The position numbers and the translations under genes are program-made. DNA of 64,000 bases, taken from assembly GCF_000153025.1 (NCBI RefSeq), contig NZ_CH672431.1:576868-640867 (forward strand). Reading direction: 5' to 3'. Below are positions 58,457 through 64,000 of the stretch, piece by piece. This DNA comes from Marinomonas sp. MED121 (GTDB lineage: Bacteria; Pseudomonadota; Gammaproteobacteria; Pseudomonadales; Marinomonadaceae). Numbering within the stretch: the first letter of the stretch is position 1; every line of letters begins with the position of its first letter. The notes under the pieces are model-generated. The model worked only from the letters and a program-made list of their open reading frames with translations. It searched no databases and was not told where the DNA came from.

Positions 58457-58502
58457 GGGGCTCCTTAAGGTAGCGAATTAACCTATGCCTAATTGCTTCT
58501 GA

Positions 58503-59408
58503 CTAAACCGGAAAATGCTGATAAGCATCGCGAATTGATTGGCTCAAGGCATCAATAGCTTGTGGCCTTGGAAAACTTGCACGCCAGGCTAACGCCACAG
58601 TTCTTTTGGGCGCTGGATGAGCAAAAGGGCGAATCTCTAGCAAGTCAGAGTTAATATTAGTGGCAGCGGATTTTGGTAATACGGTGACGCCTAAACCAGA
58701 TGACACCATATAACGTATGGTCTCCAGCGAACTGCCATTGACGATCGTTCGGGCAGTATCATACTCATCTTCATTAAGAATCGGGCAGGCCTCTGTCACC
58801 TGATCACTGAAACAATGTCCCTTACCTAATATCAGCAAGTTATCTGTACTTAACTGAGACGTTTCAATATGGGTCAACTTGGTCCAGTTATGGCCCTTTG
58901 GCATGAGCACCACAAACTCTTCTTCATAAATTGGCTGAGTCACCACATCCGGCTCTCTAAAAGGGAGTGCGACGATAATGGCATCAAGCTCACCATTTCT
59001 CAGTTTTGGTCTGAGATTTTCAGTTAAGTTCTCTTCAATAATTAATGGCATGCCTTGGGTATGCTGATGCAAGAAGGGAATCATATGAGGGAAAAGATAA
59101 GGAGCTATGGTATAGATAGCGCCAACTTTAATGGGGCCTTTTAATTGGTTCTGGCCCGATGACGCCAATTCTTTAATAACATTCGCTTGCTCCATCACAC
59201 GCTCTGCTTGATCCACGATTTGTTGACCGAGTGGGGTGATATAGACCGCACTTTTAGAGCGCTCAAAAATTGCGGCCCCAAGCTCTTCTTCTAATTTCTT
59301 AACTGCCACACTTAAGGTGGGTTGAGACACATGACAGGCATCCGCTGCACGACCAAAATGTTGTTCTTTGGCTAGCATCACAATGTATTTAAGTTCGGTG
59401 AGCGTCAT
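58503..59408 (-). CDS. oxyR: hydrogen peroxide-sensing regulator OxyR
   Basis: This 301-residue LysR protein matches OxyR: N-terminal helix-turn-helix FGRAADACHVSQPTLSVAVKKLEEELG, and the redox pair Cys199 and Cys208 in GKGHCFSDQVTEACP, at the same positions as in E. coli. Peroxide oxidises them to a disulfide that activates defence genes. The upstream region (59409-59512) has no clear OxyR box. It is divergent from the SDR gene and precedes recG. Confidence 0.95.
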   Translation of the reverse strand: MTLTELKYIVMLAKEQHFGRAADACHVSQPTLSVAVKKLEEELGAAIFERSKSAVYITPLGQQIVDQAERVMEQANVIKELASSGQNQLKGPIKVGAIYTIAPYLFPHMIPFLHQHTQGMPLIIEENLTENLRPKLRNGELDAIIVALPFREPDVVTQPIYEEEFVVLMPKGHNWTKLTHIETSQLSTDNLLILGKGHCFSDQVTEACPILNEDEYDTARTIVNGSSLETIRYMVSSGLGVTVLPKSAATNINSDLLEIRPFAHPAPKRTVALAWRASFPRPQAIDALSQSIRDAYQHFPV

Positions 59409-59512
59409 AAATTTTGCCTATAAAATAGAATCGATTGTTAATAACTATGATAAAGTAATTTTTGATAAAGTATAATATTTAGATCAGTTTATTTGTGACT
59501 TGGATTCTAATT

Positions 59513-60379
59513 ATGGCAAGTATATTAATTGCAGGTTGTGGTGATTTAGGCAGTGGTATAGCTTCAAATTTGGTTGAACAAGGGCACCAAGTGCATGCTA
59601 TTCGCCGTTCTCAGAATCAATTTCCTGACGGAGTGCAGGGGATTGTGGGAGATATCTGTGAATTACCCGAGGCGTCTTTCCCTAAAGTCGATATTGTTTA
59701 CCTTATAATGACACCTCAAGATCGTACGGCGGCGGCCTATGACGCTGCGTATTTAGCGACAAGTCAGCGGCTGTATGAGGTTTATCAAAAGCTTGCGACT
59801 CAAGATGGACCCCATGTCTTTTTTGTTTCAAGTACCAGCGTTTATGGTGCTGAACAAGATGGCGCCATAGGTTTGCAAGAATCGACCCCAGCTATGCCTA
59901 GCTCAGAGACAGCCAAGGTATTGCGACAAGCGGAAAAGGTCTGGTTAGAGGGGCAGCTGGAGCACACAGTGGTTCGCTTCTCAGGTATATATGGGCCAGG
60001 GCGAAATCGCACTTTAGATAAAATCGCTCAAGGCCAAGGCTTTAGTGCTCCCAATCAATGGACTAACCGCATTCATCGAGATGACTGTGTCGAAAGCTTA
60101 GTCTTTATGGCCCAAGCCTATTTTGCCGGCACGCGTTTAGAGCCACTATACATAGGCACGGATAACGCCCCGGTTAGTCAATGGGAACTGGTCAATTGGA
60201 TTGCGGCGCAAATGGGTGTCAAACAAACACTGACGAGTGAACTGAGCTTGGCGGATATGATACCTAACAAAGGCAAGCAGCTTAGTTCCCAAGCATTGCA
60301 AAATCTCGGTTATCAGTTTATCTATCCAAGTTATGTGCAAGGCTATCAAGCTTTACTGAAAGGCTATCTCAAGGGATAA
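59513..60379 (+). CDS. SDR-family NAD(P)-binding epimerase-like protein (YeeZ-like)
   Basis: This 288-residue protein has a Rossmann opening ILIAGCGDLGSGIASNLVEQG, and the extended-SDR phrases FFVSSTSVYGAEQDG and VVRFSGIYGPGRN. It lacks a clear YxxxK active site in the usual position, as in YeeZ-like and related proteins. I chose the ATG at 59513, where the Rossmann fold begins; a GTG at 59495 would add six residues. Substrate unknown. It ends at a terminator. Confidence 0.82.
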   Translation: MASILIAGCGDLGSGIASNLVEQGHQVHAIRRSQNQFPDGVQGIVGDICELPEASFPKVDIVYLIMTPQDRTAAAYDAAYLATSQRLYEVYQKLATQDGPHVFFVSSTSVYGAEQDGAIGLQESTPAMPSSETAKVLRQAEKVWLEGQLEHTVVRFSGIYGPGRNRTLDKIAQGQGFSAPNQWTNRIHRDDCVESLVFMAQAYFAGTRLEPLYIGTDNAPVSQWELVNWIAAQMGVKQTLTSELSLADMIPNKGKQLSSQALQNLGYQFIYPSYVQGYQALLKGYLKG

Positions 60380-60399
60380 GTTTGCTAAGGCGTGTCATA

Positions 60400-60434
60400 A
60401 AAAAAGCCGATGCTGGCATAGCATCGGCTTTTTT
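60400..60434. terminator. bidirectional intrinsic terminator
   Basis: A 14-base stem AAAAAAGCCGATGC/GCATCGGCTTTTTT with a 7-base loop lies between the SDR gene and the convergent ridA. Confidence 0.92.
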
Positions 60435-60454
60435 AGATCTGAAGATAAAGAAGA

Positions 60455-60841
60455 TTAGTCTTCTAGTACCATCACACCTTCAATTTCCACTTTTACATTC
60501 TTCGGTAATGCACGCACACCAACCGCAGCACGTGCTGGGTAAGGGATGCTAAAGAACTGCATCATCACTTCGTTAACCGCATTGAAGTTGCCAAGGTCAG
60601 GCATAAAGATGTTCAGTTTTACGATATCTTGTAGAGAGCCGCCAGCTGCTTCGCATACAGCTTGAAGGTTTTTGAATACCTGAGTGGTTTGCTCAGATAC
60701 GTCTTCACTAATGATTTCCATCGTTTCTGGTACGAGTGGAATTTGACCAGAAAGGTAAACCGTATTGCCAGCACGTACCGCTTGAGAATAAGGGCCGATT
60801 GCTTGTGGAGCTTGGTCTGTATGAATCACTTGCTTGGACAT
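60455..60841 (-). CDS. ridA: enamine/imine deaminase RidA
   Basis: This 128-residue trimeric enzyme clears reactive 2-aminoacrylate and other imines made by PLP enzymes. The family motifs are [22 protein letters not shown] and the active-site Arg104 in [13 protein letters not shown], with Glu120. GAGGAAT lies 6 bases before the ATG. It is next to spoT, with an 84-base gap. Confidence 0.95.
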   Translation of the reverse strand: MSKQVIHTDQAPQAIGPYSQAVRAGNTVYLSGQIPLVPETMEIISEDVSEQTTQVFKNLQAVCEAAGGSLQDIVKLNIFMPDLGNFNAVNEVMMQFFSIPYPARAAVGVRALPKNVKVEIEGVMVLED

Positions 60842-60925
60842 CTCTAATTCCTCATTTTGTTATCGCCTTCTAAGAGGCTTTTTTTATCGTTAAATGCAGA
60901 TATATGCTGAGCGAGAGCTAACCCG

Positions 60926-63037
60926 CTAGCGTGAAACTATGGTCTCGCGTGTGACTTTCTCAACACAGCGAACCGCCTTAATACGACGCATCACATCAGC
61001 TAATCCTACCCGACTTGAAATGGTAATGTTTAAGCGTAAGCGACTGATTCTGCCTCTTTCAATGATATCTAGGTTAGACACCTGATAATCCGTATCACTG
61101 ATGGAGCTGGCGATTTTAGCCACAGCACCACGTTCGTTTACATAGCTGACAATCAAACTGATATTAAGGTCTTCTTCAATTTCCTTACCCCATGCCATAT
61201 GAATGTATCGCTCAGGCTGGGTGAGGTGGTCTTGAATATTTGGGCAGTTTTGATGGTGGATAATGATGCCTTTCTCAACTTGCACAAAGCCAACAATGGG
61301 ATCACCCGGAATAGGAGAGCAGCACTTAGCGTATGACAGTAGCATGCCTTCTGATCCATTCACCTTAAAGGACTTAGGTGAGATCAGCTCTTCTTCATTA
61401 AAATGCGGGAATAGCTGACGCGATACCAAATAGCCCACATGGCGGCCTTTACCAACAGATTCCAATAAGTCATCCATGGACTCAAGCTGATAATGAGCCA
61501 GTACTTGATCTATTTGGTCTGTGGTGAGGTGTTCGATATTTGTTTTGAAGGTATTTAGAGAGCGATTAAGCAGGCGGGTACCGATGGAAATAGCATTTTC
61601 ACGCTGCTTGTCTTTAAGATAATGACGAATATTTGCTCGTGCTTTACCCGTAATCGCAAAACTGAGCCAAGCCACGTTAGGCTGGGCTTTTTTCGCGGTA
61701 ATAATTTCAACCGTCTGGCCACTTTCTAATTGCGTACTGAGCGGTGACAAGCGTCGGTTAATACGACAGGAAATACAGGTATTGCCGATTTCTGTATGAA
61801 CGCCGTAAGCAAAGTCGACCGGTGTCGCGCCGGTTGGTAACTCAATGATTTCGCCGTTCGGGGTAAAGACATAGACCTCATCGGGGAAAAGATCATTTTT
61901 AACATTATCAACAAACTCAATCGCATTACCGGCTTTTTGCTGAATTTCTAATAGGCTTTTCACCCATTTTGTTGCTCTATCATGGCTATTGCTCGCACCT
62001 GCGCTGGTGGTCTTATACGCCCAATGGGCTGCAATGCCATTATCCGCCACCATATTCATCTCTTGAGTACGAATCTGTACTTCCATAGGTAAGCCATTAG
62101 TGCCCACCACAGTGGTATGTAAAGACTGATAACCATTGGATTTTGGCACAGCGATATAGTCTTTAAAACGACCTTCTACTGGCTTAAACAAGGAGTGGAT
62201 AACACCGAGAATACGGTAACAAGAATCATGTTTGTCGGTGATAATACGAACACCAACCACATCCATAATCTCGCCTAAAGAACGGCGTTTTTTCTGCATC
62301 TTCTGATAAATGCTATAGATGTGTTTTTCGCGAATACTGATATCAGATTCAATATAATCAGCCGCCAATTCAGACTTTAAATAATCCCCTAACTTCTCAG
62401 TATCCTTAATACGTTGACCATACTTCTTATTGATCGCCCGATTCAGCATGCGAGCACGCATAGGATAATAAGCTTGGAAGGCAAGGGACTCTAAATTGAT
62501 GCGCACATTATACATACCTAAGCGGTTAGCTATTGGTGCATAAATGTCTAAGGTCTCGCGGGCAATACGACGCTTTTTGTGGGCTGGCATAGAATCCAGC
62601 GTGCGCATATTGTGTAATCGGTCGGCTAACTTCACCAAGATGACACGAATATCATCCGCCATGGCCATGGCCATTTTTTGGAAGTTATGGGCCTGCTTCT
62701 CAAGCTGATTATTAAACTCGAGATGGGTCAATTTACTGACCCCGTCTACCAGCGCTGCAACCCCTTCACCAAACTGTTCCGTTAAGGCTTCACGGCTAAT
62801 GCCGGTATCTTCGATAACATCATGCAATAGTGCAGCCACTAGGCCATCACAATCCATGCGGAACTCAGCTAAAATTTGCGCCACAGCCAAAGGATGAATC
62901 ACATAAGGTTCACCACTTTTACGACGTTGACCATCGTGAGCTTGTTCTGCGTAATAATAAGCGCGTTTAATGTCAGCGACTTGCTCATAGGACAAGTACT
63001 GAATCAGGGTGGAGGCTAAATCTTCTATGGTATACAT
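60926..63037 (-). CDS. spoT: bifunctional (p)ppGpp synthetase/hydrolase SpoT
   Basis: This 703-residue enzyme makes and degrades the alarmone (p)ppGpp. The hydrolase HD pair His72-Asp73 lies in ALLHDVIEDTG and is intact. The synthetase has IYSIYQKMQKK and GVRIITDK, with KSNGYQSLHTTVVG for substrate binding. The TGS domain begins at DEVYVFTPNGEIIELP (about 387), and the C-terminal ACT domain follows about 630. GAGGTGA precedes the ATG. It is third in gmk-rpoZ-spoT. Confidence 0.96.
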   Translation of the reverse strand: MYTIEDLASTLIQYLSYEQVADIKRAYYYAEQAHDGQRRKSGEPYVIHPLAVAQILAEFRMDCDGLVAALLHDVIEDTGISREALTEQFGEGVAALVDGVSKLTHLEFNNQLEKQAHNFQKMAMAMADDIRVILVKLADRLHNMRTLDSMPAHKKRRIARETLDIYAPIANRLGMYNVRINLESLAFQAYYPMRARMLNRAINKKYGQRIKDTEKLGDYLKSELAADYIESDISIREKHIYSIYQKMQKKRRSLGEIMDVVGVRIITDKHDSCYRILGVIHSLFKPVEGRFKDYIAVPKSNGYQSLHTTVVGTNGLPMEVQIRTQEMNMVADNGIAAHWAYKTTSAGASNSHDRATKWVKSLLEIQQKAGNAIEFVDNVKNDLFPDEVYVFTPNGEIIELPTGATPVDFAYGVHTEIGNTCISCRINRRLSPLSTQLESGQTVEIITAKKAQPNVAWLSFAITGKARANIRHYLKDKQRENAISIGTRLLNRSLNTFKTNIEHLTTDQIDQVLAHYQLESMDDLLESVGKGRHVGYLVSRQLFPHFNEEELISPKSFKVNGSEGMLLSYAKCCSPIPGDPIVGFVQVEKGIIIHHQNCPNIQDHLTQPERYIHMAWGKEIEEDLNISLIVSYVNERGAVAKIASSISDTDYQVSNLDIIERGRISRLRLNITISSRVGLADVMRRIKAVRCVEKVTRETIVSR

Positions 63038-63084
63038 CGCTCACCTCAACAGTGAGCTAAAGTTGAAACGAGCGATACCATAAA

Positions 63085-63312
63085 TTAAAACTCGTGAATG
63101 GGTTGTTGGTCTTGAAGATCAACATTGCCGGCGTTGATAACGTCTTCAGCAATTTCACGTAAAGCAACAACAGTAAATTTGTCGTCTTCGATAGCAACTT
63201 TAGCGTCTTTACCACCAGTAGCTAGTTGGCGAGCACGCTTTGCAGCAACCATAACCAACTGAAAGCGGTTATCAACATTTTCTAAACAATCTTCTACAGT
63301 AACTCGAGCCAT
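63085..63312 (-). CDS. rpoZ: RNA polymerase omega subunit
   Basis: This 75-residue protein stabilises the beta-prime subunit and forms part of a ppGpp site. The conserved start [20 protein letters not shown] and [25 protein letters not shown] are typical. It lies between gmk and spoT, the common proteobacterial order. Confidence 0.97.
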   Translation of the reverse strand: MARVTVEDCLENVDNRFQLVMVAAKRARQLATGGKDAKVAIEDDKFTVVALREIAEDVINAGNVDLQDQQPIHEF

Positions 63313-63365
63313 CTTAATCTCTACCTATTTAATTCATGAATGTTCTAATTCTACTTAACCGCTTC

Positions 63366-63989
63366 TCACAAAGACAAGAGATCATTGATAAGATCCGCAT
63401 GTTTTTGTGCAATAAGCGGTCTTCTTGAGCGCATTGCCGTAAAAACGGACTGCATTTGCGCTAAGGCGTCATCTAAATCATCGTTTATGATGACAAAATC
63501 ATACTCATCGTAATGAGACATTTCGCTCACCGCTTTGGACATACGACGCTCAATTACCTCATTTGTATCCGTACCACGACCACGCAAACGTTCATCTAAC
63601 GCCTTCGTTGACGGTGGCAGAATAAAAATACTCAAAGCATCAGGGTACAGCTCGCGCACTTGACGCGCCCCTTGCCAATCGATTTCCAAAATTACATCCA
63701 GACCCTGATCAAGCATGTCAGCGATCGCTTTTTTCGAAGTACCATAATAATTATCAAATACTTGGGCGTGCTCAACAAAGGCATCTTCAGCAATCATATC
63801 TAAGAAGTCATCAGCATCAATAAAGAAATATTCTCTGCCATCTTGTTCACCTGTTCGCGCAGCACGAGTAGTGTGAGAAACAGAAATACGTACCTGCTCG
63901 TCTTGAGCCAGTAACGCTTTATATAAGGTTGATTTTCCAGCACCAGAAGGGGCTGAAAGAATGAAAAGATTTCCGCGAGATTGATTCAT
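63366..63989 (-). CDS. gmk: guanylate kinase
   Basis: This 207-residue enzyme phosphorylates GMP to GDP. The P-loop SAPSGAGKST lies at 12-21, and the GMP-binding residues fall in SVSHTTRAARTGEQDGREY. The lid and C-terminal helices are complete. It is the first gene of gmk-rpoZ-spoT; its promoter lies beyond the window edge. Confidence 0.96.
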   Translation of the reverse strand: MNQSRGNLFILSAPSGAGKSTLYKALLAQDEQVRISVSHTTRAARTGEQDGREYFFIDADDFLDMIAEDAFVEHAQVFDNYYGTSKKAIADMLDQGLDVILEIDWQGARQVRELYPDALSIFILPPSTKALDERLRGRGTDTNEVIERRMSKAVSEMSHYDEYDFVIINDDLDDALAQMQSVFTAMRSRRPLIAQKHADLINDLLSL

Positions 63990-64000
63990 TCGGGTCTCTG

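Noticed and set aside
59409..59512. OxyR box between oxyR and the SDR gene
   Set aside because: ATAG and CTAT tetramers are present, but not at the 7-base spacing of the four-part OxyR motif.

Overview
The window is a stretch of chromosome from a marine-type gammaproteobacterium, most likely in or near Marinomonas (Oceanospirillales). This placement is inferred from gene content and order: oxyR next to recG, phoB-phoR separate from a pst-phoU operon whose PstC and PstA are unusually long, AapJQMP and OppABCDF importers, a TRAP transporter, PutA without a DNA-binding domain, and moderate to low GC. About 57 protein genes were supported. I saw no rRNA, tRNA or CRISPR array. Nearly everything looks like core or metabolic chromosome. 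The one clear mobile element is a 286 bp IS5-like miniature element at 23063-23348.

Layout. 1-6194: end of the F1Fo ATP synthase operon (atpB partial, atpEFHAGDC), closed by a strong bidirectional terminator. 6281-9623: a TrmB-like regulator and the sulfur-transfer trio tcdA, csdE and csdA, with tcdA facing csdE tail to tail. 9821-14715: a MocR-like protein that has lost its PLP-binding residues, a LysR regulator divergent from a DUF1127-like small protein, a DsbA-like oxidoreductase and an aromatic/aspartate aminotransferase. 15035-17648: a small PA3496-like protein and uvrD. 17811-27622: a TRAP binding lipoprotein, then proline catabolism (PutA plus a separately encoded PutA C-terminal domain, and an AraC regulator beyond the miniature element), an ABM-domain protein, and a dctQ-dctM-quinone reductase operon.

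28051-34704: pstS-pstC-pstA-pstB-phoU phosphate uptake operon behind a good Pho box. 34868-38128: free methionine-R-sulfoxide reductase and a three-gene signalling operon (periplasmic molybdopterin-fold protein, histidine kinase with a degenerate receiver, HPt protein). 38412-44000: oligopeptide importer oppABCDF. 44285-48043: cysZ coupled to a receiver-domain protein, then phoB-phoR. 48126-50936: ubiC-ubiA and an HDOD protein. 51047-55270: general amino-acid importer aapJQMP, divergent from lrp (55892-56368). 56381-64000: recG, oxyR, a YeeZ-like SDR protein, ridA, and the gmk-rpoZ-spoT stringent-response operon.

How it fits together. The phosphate genes form one regulon: the promoters of pstS and phoB share almost the same Pho-box-to-minus-10 sequence. 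Amino-acid and peptide import (aap, opp), proline breakdown (putA) and Lrp form a nutrient theme. The most unusual points are the freestanding PutA C-terminal domain, the PLP-less MocR protein, the phosphorelay without an intact receiver, the IS5-like element in front of putA, and several long perfect dyads in intergenic regions.
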